Made by a program: the position numbers and the translations under genes | In this document: positions 43,473 to 52,762 of the stretch, in pieces | How the letters are laid out: each line of letters opens with the position of its first letter | Numbering within the stretch: the first letter of the stretch is position 1 | Notes under the pieces: model-generated | The model's database searches: none | Told to the model about the DNA's origin: nothing | What the model saw: only the letters and a program-made list of their open reading frames with translations | Assembly: GCF_014705655.1 (NCBI RefSeq) | Contig: NZ_JACXIY010000015.1 | Span: 124,001-188,000 of the forward strand | From: Paenibacillus arenilitoris | Lineage (GTDB): Bacteria; Bacillota; Bacilli; Paenibacillales; Paenibacillaceae | Reading direction: 5' to 3' | Length of the DNA: 64,000 nucleotides

Positions 43473-45137
43473 GTGTCATTGGTTGAAAACACAAAGTGCG
43501 AATGCGGCCATCAGAACGCCGTCGGCACCGTGTTATGCGAGAGCTGCGGCAAGCCGCTCGATAAAAACGATCAATCGGACATGCCGCTCGAAATGCGTTA
43601 CGACGGCGTAGCCCGAAGATCGCAGAAGACCAACCCGAACGTCATCGATCGGGTTTGGAATTTTTTCTCGTCGGTCAAAATCGCGATTTATTTAATCGTC
43701 CTTACGTTTTTGACGGCGATGCTCGGCACGATCTACCCGCAGGAGAATACGTTCGTCAATAACTTCGATCCGTCGGTTTATTACGAGGAAACGTACGGGC
43801 TGCCCGGCAAAATTTATTATTTGCTCGGCTTGACGCATACTTATGAATCCTGGTGGTTTATCGGACTGCTCGTCATGATCGGCACGTCGCTCGTCATCTG
43901 CAGTCTGGACCGGGTGCTGCCGCTTTACCGCGCGCTGAACAAGCAGCAAATCCGCAAGCACCACCAATTCATTCTTCGCCAGAAGACGGTATTCAAACGG
44001 CGGATCGAAGGCGAAGAGACGAAGTGGGCCGACGGTTTCGCGGCGCAGCTGAAGCGGCAGGGCTACCGCATCCACCGGGACGGAACCGCGCTGCTCGCCG
44101 AGAAGAACCGATTCAGCCGATGGGGACCTTACATTAACCATATCGGCCTCATATTGTTCCTCCTCGCCGTCCTTGCGCGCAGCATTCCGAGCTGGCAGCT
44201 GGATACTTACATTACCGTGCCCGACGGCGATACCGTGCAAATCGCGGATACGAACTACTACGTGAAGAACGAGAAGTTCACGGTCGAGTATTACAAGGAC
44301 GAGGAGCTGCCGGATAAACTGAAGGGCACGGCGCGGGCGAAGCTGTTCGAGACGAAGGCGGTGCTGTACGAATGCGTAAGCAGCTGCGGCGATCCGCTTA
44401 AGGAGCCGGAGCTGAAGGAAGTGAAGCGGCATGACATCGTCGTGAACGAACCTTTGAAATATAAAGGGCTGAAGCTGTACCAATTCGATTTCGATACGAC
44501 GCCTCGGCTGAATGAGGTAAGGCCGGTGCTGGTGGACAAGCAAACGGGCGATACGTACGGGCCGTTCGATCTTCCGATGAAGGATTCGGCCCCGCAGCAT
44601 AAGCTTGGACCGTTTACGCTCGATTTGTACGCGAATTACATGGAATTTTCGATCGACGAGAACGGCGAACCGGTTACGTTGTCGCGCGATCCCGTGGCGC
44701 CCGCGTTTATATTCACCGTGAAGGGTCCGGGGCTCGACCCGGCGGGTGAGCCGTACTTGTACTTCCCGATGCAGAAGGACAAAGTAAAATTTTCGCAGGA
44801 TGCTATAAACGCCGCAATCGCGGATAAGATTGAAATAAGGGTCGACGGCATGGAGAACGTCGATTTCTCCGAAGCGTCGACCTACTTGAACGTCAGGATG
44901 GACCGGGCGCTTCCATACGTATGGATCGGGGCCGCGTTCTCCATGCTCGGGCTGTTGATGGGCTCTTATTGGCAGCATCGGCGCATATGGCTGCGCATTG
45001 ACCAGGGCGAGCTGGCGCTTGGCGCGCATACGAACAAAAACTGGTACGGCATGCGCTCGGACGTCGCCAAGGCCCTTGGCAAAACAGGGATTGCGGTAGA
45101 TCCGAAGTCGCTTGATAACGGAGGGAACAACGCGTGA
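43473..45137 (+). CDS. resB: Cytochrome c biogenesis protein ResB (Ccs1)
   Basis: With ResC it forms the system II haem export and cytochrome c ligation complex. The 554-residue protein begins with a zinc-ribbon-like segment (CECGHQNAVGTVLCESCGKPL, cysteines 9, 11, 24 and 27), which is also found in B. subtilis ResB, then three membrane segments, a large extracytoplasmic domain (about residues 250-470) and a final membrane segment near 475-495. GTG start with AGGAGG nine bases upstream. It overlaps resC by four bases. Confidence 0.95.
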   Translation: MSLVENTKCECGHQNAVGTVLCESCGKPLDKNDQSDMPLEMRYDGVARRSQKTNPNVIDRVWNFFSSVKIAIYLIVLTFLTAMLGTIYPQENTFVNNFDPSVYYEETYGLPGKIYYLLGLTHTYESWWFIGLLVMIGTSLVICSLDRVLPLYRALNKQQIRKHHQFILRQKTVFKRRIEGEETKWADGFAAQLKRQGYRIHRDGTALLAEKNRFSRWGPYINHIGLILFLLAVLARSIPSWQLDTYITVPDGDTVQIADTNYYVKNEKFTVEYYKDEELPDKLKGTARAKLFETKAVLYECVSSCGDPLKEPELKEVKRHDIVVNEPLKYKGLKLYQFDFDTTPRLNEVRPVLVDKQTGDTYGPFDLPMKDSAPQHKLGPFTLDLYANYMEFSIDENGEPVTLSRDPVAPAFIFTVKGPGLDPAGEPYLYFPMQKDKVKFSQDAINAAIADKIEIRVDGMENVDFSEASTYLNVRMDRALPYVWIGAAFSMLGLLMGSYWQHRRIWLRIDQGELALGAHTNKNWYGMRSDVAKALGKTGIAVDPKSLDNGGNNA

Positions 45138-46393
45138 GTTTAGTCGATTTCAGCAGCGACGCCTTTATCGTCGCATTTTTTCTATACTGCTTCGCCTTCA
45201 TGTTCTACGTCATCGCCATCGCGGGCAAAAAATGGAGCAACCGCGACCCCGAGCAGCACGAGAGACGATGGGGCCGCATCGCGTTCGGAACGTCAAGCCT
45301 CGGGCTTGCGGCCCATCTCGCGTTCTTCTTCACGCGCTGGGCGGGAAGCGGGCAAATCCCGACGAGCAATATGTACGAGTTCATGACCTTCCTCGGCATG
45401 TCGATCATGATCGCGTTCACGATCGTCTATTTCATATACCGCAAGGCGCTGCTCGGCATGTTCGCACTGCCGCTGACGGTCATTATCGTCGCCTATGCGT
45501 CCGTCTTTCCGCAAGAAGTGCAGCCGCTCATCCCGGCTCTGCAAAATGTATGGCTTAAGGTGCACGTGACGACGGCGGCGCTCGGGGAAGCGTTCTTCGC
45601 GGTCGGGTTCGCGGCCGGCCTCATGTATTTGCTGCGGGTCGTCGACTTCAAAGGAAAAACGAAGGAAGCGCGCAGATCGCAATTTTGGGTCGAATTTTCA
45701 TTGTACACGATCATCGTCATCGTCGGGTTCATCTTCGCCGTTTTCGCTTTCCGCGGGGCGGGCTACGAAGCGCAATTCGTGCAGGAGCAATCGAAAATCG
45801 ACACGAAGGGGATCGAGTCGACGACGACCGAAACGGTCGATTATACGCTTCCGCCGATCGTGAAGCCGTATAACAGTCAGGCGGTCAGCATCGAAAGCTT
45901 CCTCGGCATGGAAGAGCCGCTCTTCGAGGCGCCGTATTGGATGAACGGGGTCAATTCGGGCAGAAAGCTGAACACGGTCGTCTGGTCCGTTATCGCCGGT
46001 ACGCTGCTGTACGGCCTGCTCAGGCTCGTCTTCCGCAAGCCGCTCGGCGCCGTTATTCATCCGGTCATGGAAGGCATCGATCCGGAAGACCTGGACGAAA
46101 TCAGCTACCGGTCGATTGCCATCGGCTTCCCGATCTTCACGCTCGGCGCGCTCATCTTCGCGATGATTTGGGCGAATATCGCATGGGGCCGCTTCTGGGG
46201 CTGGGATCCGAAGGAAGTTTGGGCGCTCATTACTTGGCTGTTCTACAGCGCGTACCTGCACTTCCGCTTATCCCGCGGCTGGCAAGGGCTAAGATCTGCT
46301 TGGCTGGCCGTTATCGGATTCGTCATCGTGCTGTTCACGCTAATCGGCGTCAACCTCATCATTGCGGGTCTGCATTCTTATTCTGGCGTATAG
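45134..46393 (+). CDS. resC: Cytochrome c biogenesis protein ResC (CcsA)
   Basis: Integral membrane haem-handling partner of ResB, 419 residues with about eight membrane segments. The tryptophan-rich haem-binding motif is intact near the C-terminus: WANIAWGRFWGWDPKEVW, flanked by conserved His residues. An extra hydrophilic insert (about residues 215-285) separates the two halves. It starts four bases inside resB. Confidence 0.95.
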   Translation: MSLVDFSSDAFIVAFFLYCFAFMFYVIAIAGKKWSNRDPEQHERRWGRIAFGTSSLGLAAHLAFFFTRWAGSGQIPTSNMYEFMTFLGMSIMIAFTIVYFIYRKALLGMFALPLTVIIVAYASVFPQEVQPLIPALQNVWLKVHVTTAALGEAFFAVGFAAGLMYLLRVVDFKGKTKEARRSQFWVEFSLYTIIVIVGFIFAVFAFRGAGYEAQFVQEQSKIDTKGIESTTTETVDYTLPPIVKPYNSQAVSIESFLGMEEPLFEAPYWMNGVNSGRKLNTVVWSVIAGTLLYGLLRLVFRKPLGAVIHPVMEGIDPEDLDEISYRSIAIGFPIFTLGALIFAMIWANIAWGRFWGWDPKEVWALITWLFYSAYLHFRLSRGWQGLRSAWLAVIGFVIVLFTLIGVNLIIAGLHSYSGV

Positions 46394-46420
46394 CCAATAA
46401 GCTGAGAGGAGTCATGCTGC

Positions 46421-47137
46421 ATGTCTGATTATTCGAGCCGGATTCTGGTTGTCGACGACGAGGAAAGAATTCGCCGTCTGCTCAAGATGTACTTGGAGAA
46501 GGAAGGCTATACGATTGACGAGGCGGAAGACGGGGAGACGGCGCTCAGACTCGCTTCGGGAACCGATTACGCGCTGATCCTGCTCGACGTCATGCTTCCC
46601 GGAATCGACGGCGTCGAGGTGTGCTCGCGGCTTCGCCAGGTGAAGGCGACGCCCGTCATCATGCTGACGGCCAAGGGCGAAGAGATGAACCGCGTGCAGG
46701 GCTTCGAGGTCGGCGCGGACGATTACGTCGTGAAGCCGTTCAGCCCGCGGGAAGTCATCTACCGGGTGAAGGCGATTCTGAGACGCTCCTCGGTGACCGC
46801 ATTTCTCACGAAGGAAATGAACTCGAGCAACAACATCGTATTCCCTCACCTGGTCATCGAGCATGACGCGCATCGCGTAACGGCCGGGGGACAGGAAGTG
46901 AGCTTGACGCCGAAGGAATACGAGCTGCTGCATTATTTGGCCGTATCGCCGGACAAGGTGTTCTCGCGCGAGGAGCTGCTCAAGGACGTATGGAATTACG
47001 AATTTTTCGGCGATCTGCGCACGGTCGACACGCATGTGAAGCGGCTGCGCGAGAAGCTGAATAAAGTATCGCCGGACGCGGCCGCGATGATCACGACCGT
47101 GTGGGGCGTCGGCTATAAGCTCGAGGTGCCGAAGTAG
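46421..47137 (+). CDS. resD: Response regulator ResD
   Basis: OmpR-type regulator controlling aerobic and anaerobic respiration genes. The receiver domain has D12, D13, the phospho-acceptor D56 in LILLDVMLPGIDG and the VVKPFSPREV lysine; the winged-helix output domain ends in DTHVKRLREKL and VWGVGYKLE. The 238-residue length is normal. resE begins at the next base after the stop codon. Confidence 0.95.
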   Translation: MSDYSSRILVVDDEERIRRLLKMYLEKEGYTIDEAEDGETALRLASGTDYALILLDVMLPGIDGVEVCSRLRQVKATPVIMLTAKGEEMNRVQGFEVGADDYVVKPFSPREVIYRVKAILRRSSVTAFLTKEMNSSNNIVFPHLVIEHDAHRVTAGGQEVSLTPKEYELLHYLAVSPDKVFSREELLKDVWNYEFFGDLRTVDTHVKRLREKLNKVSPDAAAMITTVWGVGYKLEVPK

Positions 47138-48613
47138 ATGAAGCTGCTTCAGCGTCTTATCGGCTTCCTGCTGCGAAGCGTGGTCGGCAAGCTATGGGCG
47201 ACGATCATGCTGCTCGTTGCCGTCGTCCTGTTGATCGTCGGCGGTTTTTTGCTCCAATACGTCGACATTCTAACGTTCCAGGACGCCCACAAAGTAAAGG
47301 TGCTTTTCGTCATCACGGCGATCATCGGATTTTCGCTGTCCACTTTTTTTGCGTTCTTCTTATCGAAAAAAATTCAACAGCCGCTTCTGCAGCTGAAGGA
47401 CGCGGCCGTCAAAATATCGATGGGCAACTATAGCGCCCGGGTGCATACCCGATCTTCAGACGAGATCGGCGAGCTTGCGAACGCGTTCAATCATATGACG
47501 GAGCAGCTCGACAAGCTGATCCACGATTTGAATCACGAGAAGAATCATCTCGCGAGCATCCTTCGCAGCATGGGCGATTCCGTCATCACCTTCAGCGCCG
47601 AAGGGAAAGTGATCTTGACTAACCCAAGCGCGCATCTGCTCATCGGCCAGTGGTCGAACATCGAGCAGGCATGGGACGTGCGGGAAGGCGCGGAAGAGGG
47701 GACGGTGTCTGAGGTGCCGATTCCGCTCCGCGAGCTGTTCCAGAGCGTAATGGAGGAAGGCAAGGACGCAACGGACAAAATCCATGTGCTGAGCAGCGTA
47801 TGGTCGGTCGTTATGGCCCCGCTGCAGTCGGGAGGCGTCATACGCGGAGCGGTGGCGGTCATCCGCAACGTCACCGAGGAGCATAAGCTCGAGAAGCTGC
47901 GCCGGGACTTCGTGGCGAACATCTCGCATGAAATCAGAACGCCTCTCTCCATGCTGCAAGGGTACAGCGAAGCGCTGCTCGACGATATCGTCGCTTCTCC
48001 CGAGGAGCGGAAGGAGCTCGTTCAAGTCATTTACGACGAATCGCTCCGAATGGGCAGGCTCGTGAACGACTTTCTCGATGTCGCTCGGATGGAAGCCGGC
48101 CACGCGGACATGAATTTCCAAGAAGTGGACCTTAGCCATATCGTAAGAAGAGTGCACCGCAAGTTCCTTGTCTACGCGAAGGAGCGGGAAGTGAAGCTCC
48201 ATGCCGATCTGCCGGAAAGCCCGCTCATCGTGAAAGAAGCGGACGAGGATCGGCTCGAGCAAGTGCTGACAAATCTGCTCGACAACGCGCTTCGGCATAC
48301 GCCGTCAGGGAAATCGATCACGCTCGCCGGCAAAATAGCGAGCGTGAGCGGCAAATCGTACGTTCAGCTTCGGATCAGCGACGAAGGGCAAGGGATTCCG
48401 GCTGAAGACGTTCCTTATATATTCGAACGGTTCTACAAGGCGGATAAAGCGCGCAAACGCGGGGCGTCAAGCGGCGGAACCGGCCTCGGCCTGGCCATCG
48501 TCAAAAATTTGATCGATCTTCATCACGGACGGATCGTCGTCGAGAGCTCGGCCGGCACGGGCACGTCCTTTACGCTGCTCCTGCCTGTCGAAGCCCATCA
48601 ATCCTTGTCATAG
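47138..48613 (+). CDS. resE: Sensor histidine kinase ResE
   Basis: Membrane kinase partner of ResD. Order of parts in the 491-residue protein: two membrane segments near the N-terminus (about residues 15-40 and 48-70) with almost no extracytoplasmic loop, a HAMP domain, a PAS-like domain (about 140-245), the HisKA box ANISHEIRTPLSM, and the HATPase with N box NLLDNALRHTPSG, DEGQGIP and GTGLGLAIVKNL. The very short loop between the membrane segments suggests intracellular or intramembrane sensing. It is the last gene of the res operon. Confidence 0.95.
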   Translation: MKLLQRLIGFLLRSVVGKLWATIMLLVAVVLLIVGGFLLQYVDILTFQDAHKVKVLFVITAIIGFSLSTFFAFFLSKKIQQPLLQLKDAAVKISMGNYSARVHTRSSDEIGELANAFNHMTEQLDKLIHDLNHEKNHLASILRSMGDSVITFSAEGKVILTNPSAHLLIGQWSNIEQAWDVREGAEEGTVSEVPIPLRELFQSVMEEGKDATDKIHVLSSVWSVVMAPLQSGGVIRGAVAVIRNVTEEHKLEKLRRDFVANISHEIRTPLSMLQGYSEALLDDIVASPEERKELVQVIYDESLRMGRLVNDFLDVARMEAGHADMNFQEVDLSHIVRRVHRKFLVYAKEREVKLHADLPESPLIVKEADEDRLEQVLTNLLDNALRHTPSGKSITLAGKIASVSGKSYVQLRISDEGQGIPAEDVPYIFERFYKADKARKRGASSGGTGLGLAIVKNLIDLHHGRIVVESSAGTGTSFTLLLPVEAHQSLS

Positions 48614-48637
48614 CGTTCCTCCGGGAACGCTATTTTT
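48610..48637 (+). terminator. Terminator after resE
   Basis: ATAGCGTTC pairs with GAACGCTAT, followed by five T. Confidence 0.9.
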
Positions 48638-48675
48638 GTAGAACGGGGCAGATAATTCTTGTTGTTCGTGAAACA

Positions 48676-48711
48676 AAAGGAGCCATCCGGGTAGTCCGGA
48701 TGGCTCCTTCC
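48676..48711 (-). terminator. Terminator of serA
   Basis: AAGGAGCCATCCGG pairs with CCGGATGGCTCCTT around a short loop; on the minus strand it follows the serA stop codon. Confidence 0.9.
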
Positions 48712-48715
48712 TTTA

Positions 48716-50308
48716 TTAATAAAGAGTGATCTCCTTGGCCGTGTTCAATTCCGGCAATTTCGTCAATTGCTCGAGCACTTCCTTCGGCGTCGCTTTGTCG
48801 ACGCGAAGCACCATGATGGCGGAGCCGCCGACAAGCTGGCGTCCGACCTGCATCGTCGCGATGTTGACGTCGTTGTTGCCGAGCAGCGTTCCGACGCGGC
48901 CGATGATGCCCGGCTTATCGTTATGCGAGATCAGAATCAAATTGCCTTCCGGCGTCACGTCTACCGGGAACTTGTCGATTTGCACGATGCGCGGCCCGTA
49001 GCCGGTAAGCAGCGTTCCCGCCACGATCCGCTCTTCCTTCTTCGTGCGGAGCGCTACGGTGACCAGGTTCGTGAAGTCCTTGGATGCATGTGATTTTTGA
49101 ACGACGATATTGACGTCCCGCACCTTGGCAAGGTGTAGCGAATTCACGACGTTGACCTGCTCGGTGCCCAGGTGATGCGCAAGCACTCCGCGCACGATAT
49201 ATCGCGTAAGCGGCTGCGTGTCCACTTCGGCAAGCTCGCCGGCGTAGCCGACGACGATTTCGGTAACCGCGCCTTCCGTCGCCTGCGCGATGAAGCTGCC
49301 GAGCTTCTCGCCGAGCGTGAAGTAAGGCTGCAAAATGTTTTGCAGGTTTGCCGGAATCGGCGGCATGTTCACGGCGTTCATGAACGGCTCGTTGCGCAAA
49401 ATATGGATGACTTGCTCGGAAACGTCGATCGCGACGTTCTCCTGCGCTTCCACCGTCGAGGCGCCTAAGTGAGGCGTAACGATGATTTTCGGATGCGTCA
49501 GGAACGGATGATCCTCGGCCGGCGGCTCTACTTCGAATACGTCGAACGCCGCGCCGGCCACGATGCCTTTGTCGATCGCATCGACGAGAGCGAGCTCGTC
49601 GATGATGCCGCCGCGCGCGCAGTTGACGATGCGCATGCCTGGCTTCATCACTTCAAATTGCGCTTTGCCGATCATGTGGCGGGTTTCCGGCGTGAGCGGC
49701 GTATGCACCGTCATGAAGTCGGCGCTGCGCACGATTTCGTCTACGGAAGCCAGCTTCACGCCGATCTTCTCCGCTCTTTCCTCTGTCATGAACGGATCGT
49801 ATCCCATAATGTCCATGCCGAACGCTTTGGCGCGTTTGGCCACTTCGCTGCCGATGCGGCCCATGCCAAGAACGCCGAGCGTCTTGTTGCGAAGCTCTAC
49901 TCCGAGGAACGACTTGCGGTCCCAAGTTCCGCTTACGGTTTTCATATAAGCCTGCGGAATGTGGCGGGCAACCGCCATCATCATCGCGAACGTGTGCTCG
50001 CAGGTCGTGATCGTGTTTCCGTCGGGAGCGTTAATGACGATTATGCCGCGCTGCGTGGCGGCGTCCAGATCGATGTTGTCCACTCCTACGCCGGCGCGCC
50101 CGACGACCTTCAGCTGCTTGCCGGCTTCCATGATCTTAGCCGTTACGCGCGTCTGGCTGCGGACGAGCAGGGCGTCGTATTCGCCAATGATGGCGACTAG
50201 CTCATCTTCGCTTAGACCCGGTTTTTTGTCGACCGCGATATCCGGGGCTTCGACGAGCTGCTGAATGCCCATGTCGCTGATGGGGTCCGAAACTAACACT
50301 TTAAACAT
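48716..50308 (-). CDS. serA: D-3-phosphoglycerate dehydrogenase
   Basis: First committed step of serine synthesis. The 530-residue long-type enzyme has the NAD-binding GVLGMGRIGSEVA, the catalytic regions NCARGGIIDE and VTPHLGAST, an intervening ASB domain, and a C-terminal ACT domain (ISHNDKPGIIGRVGTLLG), which in this family can bind serine. AGGAGG lies upstream of the ATG. It is the only long minus-strand gene in this part of the window. Confidence 0.97.
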   Translation of the reverse strand: MFKVLVSDPISDMGIQQLVEAPDIAVDKKPGLSEDELVAIIGEYDALLVRSQTRVTAKIMEAGKQLKVVGRAGVGVDNIDLDAATQRGIIVINAPDGNTITTCEHTFAMMMAVARHIPQAYMKTVSGTWDRKSFLGVELRNKTLGVLGMGRIGSEVAKRAKAFGMDIMGYDPFMTEERAEKIGVKLASVDEIVRSADFMTVHTPLTPETRHMIGKAQFEVMKPGMRIVNCARGGIIDELALVDAIDKGIVAGAAFDVFEVEPPAEDHPFLTHPKIIVTPHLGASTVEAQENVAIDVSEQVIHILRNEPFMNAVNMPPIPANLQNILQPYFTLGEKLGSFIAQATEGAVTEIVVGYAGELAEVDTQPLTRYIVRGVLAHHLGTEQVNVVNSLHLAKVRDVNIVVQKSHASKDFTNLVTVALRTKKEERIVAGTLLTGYGPRIVQIDKFPVDVTPEGNLILISHNDKPGIIGRVGTLLGNNDVNIATMQVGRQLVGGSAIMVLRVDKATPKEVLEQLTKLPELNTAKEITLY

Positions 50309-50361
50309 TTGAAGTATGCCTCCTAGAATGGGCGAAGCAATGCTTTCGCCTAATATGTACA

Positions 50362-50406
50362 GAAAAACCCTCTACCCGGCACCGTTGTGCAGCAGCGGGA
50401 CGAGAG
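50362..50406 (-). terminator. Hairpin with T-run in the serA leader (candidate attenuator)
   Basis: On the minus strand CTCTCGTCCCG pairs with CGGGTAGAGGG (9 of 11 positions) and is followed by five T. It lies between the serA promoter and the start codon. No T-box signature (AGGGTGGNACCGCG) is seen. Confidence 0.6.
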
Positions 50407-50468
50407 TTTGATCTTCGATCGTAGGAATGAATAGGTAAGTCCAAAGCTGTCGTAATCGACTTTTCTAT

Positions 50469-50496
50469 TTTATAGCAAGGCGGCGGACAAATGCAA
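50469..50496 (-). promoter_or_regulatory. serA promoter
   Basis: On the minus strand TTGCAT (50496-50491) and TATAAA (50474-50469) are separated by 16 bases. The predicted leader is about 150 bases. Confidence 0.7.
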
Positions 50497-50579
50497 TGCT
50501 CAAACTTGCCGAAATGTGAAAATTTCGTTATGATTCAACCATTGTAAGCATCATTAAGCGACAGGGGAGGCGATCGTTC

Positions 50580-50906
50580 GTGGCCAATTGGCAAAATGTG
50601 ACACCGGAAGCGCTGCTCGAAGGGTTGGGAAACGGCCGGATCGAGCCGATTCAAATAATAGATGTCAGGGAGCCGTTCGAATGGGATTATTATCATCTCG
50701 AAGGAAGCATCCCCATACCGATGAATACGATTCCGTCGCGATTAGGCGAACTCGACGATTCGAAGACGATCTACGTCATTTGCGCTCACGGCGTAAGAAG
50801 CGTCGCCGTATGCGACTTTTTGGATGAACGAGGCTACGGCGGCATCCGCAACGTCGAAGGCGGGATAGCGGCCGTAGCCTCTCTCAAAGGATTTGCGTAC
50901 GATTAA
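50580..50906 (+). CDS. Rhodanese-like domain protein
   Basis: A single-domain rhodanese of 108 residues, probably a cytoplasmic sulfur carrier. The active-site loop is C68-AHGV-R73 in YVICAHGVRS, and the N-terminal DVREPFEW and C-terminal NVEGGIAAV segments are typical. GTG start at 50580 after GGGGAGG. Its substrate is unknown. It overlaps the convergent gene by four bases. Confidence 0.9.
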   Translation: MANWQNVTPEALLEGLGNGRIEPIQIIDVREPFEWDYYHLEGSIPIPMNTIPSRLGELDDSKTIYVICAHGVRSVAVCDFLDERGYGGIRNVEGGIAAVASLKGFAYD

Positions 50907-51823
50907 TTCGTCTCCGGATAGAAGAACGGCAGCTGCGGGAACAGCTCTTCCGAATAAAGGCGCGATTTGTTTTGCGTAAAGTCGCCGGGACGGACGGCGT
51001 CCGTGTTGATGAGCAGATCCACGACGGCCGTGTAGGTGCGGAGCTTCATCTTGGCCGCTTGGCCGGACGATACGAAGTCGTCGACGCGGCTGGTCAGATC
51101 CTGCGGATAATAAGCCGTCAATTTCTTGCGCGACATGAGCTGATCGGCCGTCAGCTTATTTTTGATCGTGACCGGCAGCTTCGACCAAGCGGCCAGCTCC
51201 AGCATCGCCGGCGACTTGTAGTCGGACGGGATATCCAGATCGACGGACGACGACCACTTCAGCATGGCCGAATAATAGGCTTGCTGAGCCGTTAACGCGT
51301 TCTGCGAAGCCGACAGATACGCCTGCTCCTTCTCGATGAGCTGCCTCAACTTGTTGCCGGCCGACGTTTTGGAGTTGACCGCGGCTTTCGCGGCGGCCTC
51401 CTTGAATAGCTTGAGGCTTCGGATATAGCTCACCTGCGCCTCGGCGAGCAGAGGCGACTTTTGCATGTCGACGGAGCTCGCTTCGCCGGCCTTGGTTTCG
51501 GCAAGATTCGACAACTCTTTGAACATCGAGGTTGCCGCAGCCGACGATCCTTGCGATAATTTATTCATCGCGGCGAACCATTCGGTCTGAAATTCACGGT
51601 AAGGCAAAAATACGGTATGATAAAAAGAAACCAAGTCCTGCTGCTGATAGGGACTGACGGATGCGGCGGTGCCGCTTGCGGCCTCCTCTTCCTTGGCGTA
51701 TTTGGCTTCGGTCCTTTCCGTACCGATCTGGATGCCGTAGAAGAACGCGCCGACTGCGCAAACAAGCATGAATACGAAACCGACGCTGAATAACATCGCA
51801 CTGGCCGTTAATTTTTTTTCCAT
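50903..51823 (-). CDS. Membrane-anchored exported protein of unknown function, 306 aa
   Basis: One membrane segment near the N-terminus (about residues 10-30), then an Ala/Ser-rich, mostly helical extracytoplasmic region (residues 35-306) with many Lys, Glu and Gln, likely coiled. No domain is recognised. AAGGAG is separated from the ATG by 12 bases that hold repeats of a six-base unit (AGAGAT type). The convergent end overlaps the rhodanese gene. Confidence 0.75.
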   Translation of the reverse strand: MEKKLTASAMLFSVGFVFMLVCAVGAFFYGIQIGTERTEAKYAKEEEAASGTAASVSPYQQQDLVSFYHTVFLPYREFQTEWFAAMNKLSQGSSAAATSMFKELSNLAETKAGEASSVDMQKSPLLAEAQVSYIRSLKLFKEAAAKAAVNSKTSAGNKLRQLIEKEQAYLSASQNALTAQQAYYSAMLKWSSSVDLDIPSDYKSPAMLELAAWSKLPVTIKNKLTADQLMSRKKLTAYYPQDLTSRVDDFVSSGQAAKMKLRTYTAVVDLLINTDAVRPGDFTQNKSRLYSEELFPQLPFFYPETN

Positions 51824-51938
51824 CTCTATCTCTATCTCCTTCTATGTAAAAAAATAGGTAGTTTTGTCGATTTGTCCTCTCAGTATAGGGGAAACGGTCG
51901 AAAAAGAAAATAAGAACGTACCGGACAGGCGGGAAGCT

Positions 51939-52532
51939 ATGAAGAAATTCGATCTGCGCAACATCCGCATCCGCAAAGTATCGGTCGACGATCTGGACGA
52001 TAGGATGCTGCTCCTCAATTTGTACGGCACGCAGGCGCTTACTTTTATTATCGGATTGATATGGGTTTTATTTCAGCGCCAGAATGTGATCCATTTATTT
52101 GCCTTTCCTAAGGAAGCCGCCTTTCTATGGTGGGGAGCGGGACTTGCGGGCGCCGTTATTCTCGTCGATTTGCTTATTGCGCGGTTCGTCCCGGAGGAAG
52201 CGAGCGACGACGGGGGCGTCAACGAGCGGATATTCCGCAACCGGCCCGTCTGGCACATTGCCGTCATTTCATTCGTCGTATCGGTATGCGAGGAGCTGCT
52301 GTTCAGAGGGGCCGTGCAGCATGCGATCGGTCCTTATTGGACGAGCATCGCGTTTGCCGCGATCCACGTCCGCTACTTGAGGCACTGGATCCCGACCGGG
52401 CTCGTCTTCTCCATCAGTTACGGGCTGGGCTACATTTATTTGGAGACCGGCTCGATCTGGGCGCCGATCATCGCGCACTTCATCATCGATTTCGTCATGG
52501 GGTTAATCATCAAATTCAGGAGGGAGTCATGA
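51939..52532 (+). CDS. CPBP family intramembrane metalloprotease
   Basis: A 197-residue membrane protein of the CAAX protease/bacteriocin-processing (CPBP, ABI) family. The motif 1 glutamates and arginine are in VCEELLFRGAVQ, the motif 2 histidine in FAAIHVRYL, and the last His in PIIAHFIID. The N-terminal 30 residues are charged and cytoplasmic. Substrates are unknown. ATG at 51939 has a weak GGCGGGA site. It overlaps the next gene by four bases (ATGA). Confidence 0.88.
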   Translation: MKKFDLRNIRIRKVSVDDLDDRMLLLNLYGTQALTFIIGLIWVLFQRQNVIHLFAFPKEAAFLWWGAGLAGAVILVDLLIARFVPEEASDDGGVNERIFRNRPVWHIAVISFVVSVCEELLFRGAVQHAIGPYWTSIAFAAIHVRYLRHWIPTGLVFSISYGLGYIYLETGSIWAPIIAHFIIDFVMGLIIKFRRES

Positions 52533-52762
52533 GCAGGAAAGAAAGGTTTGGCCGTTCCTCGGCGTCCAAGCGGCATGAAAAGGCGGCAGCGCCGCACGAT
52601 CAAGGAACGGAGTCCCAAGCAGGAGAGTCGCTGCCGCCGCGACGCCTGAAGTTTCCGTCAAGCGCGCAAAAAGTAACGAAGTGGTATTATAATTTGTTAT
52701 TTCTGCTATTTGTTTGCCTGGTCAGCGGTTTGTTCTGGTACGGCCTCAAATTCAGCGAGTAA
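52529..52762 (+). CDS. Small membrane protein of unknown function, 77 aa
   Basis: A polar, basic N-terminal region (residues 1-48, rich in K, R, S, E) is followed by one membrane segment (about residues 52-72). AGGAGGG precedes the ATG, which overlaps the CPBP stop codon, so the two are probably co-translated and may act together. Its end overlaps the convergent deacetylase gene by 11 bases. Confidence 0.75.
   Translation: MSRKERFGRSSASKRHEKAAAPHDQGTESQAGESLPPRRLKFPSSAQKVTKWYYNLLFLLFVCLVSGLFWYGLKFSE

Noticed and set aside
43692..45029. Long antisense frame (445 codons) opposite resB
   Set aside because: Same shadow effect; ResB is intact on the plus strand and the antisense product is Arg/Leu/Val-rich without family signs.
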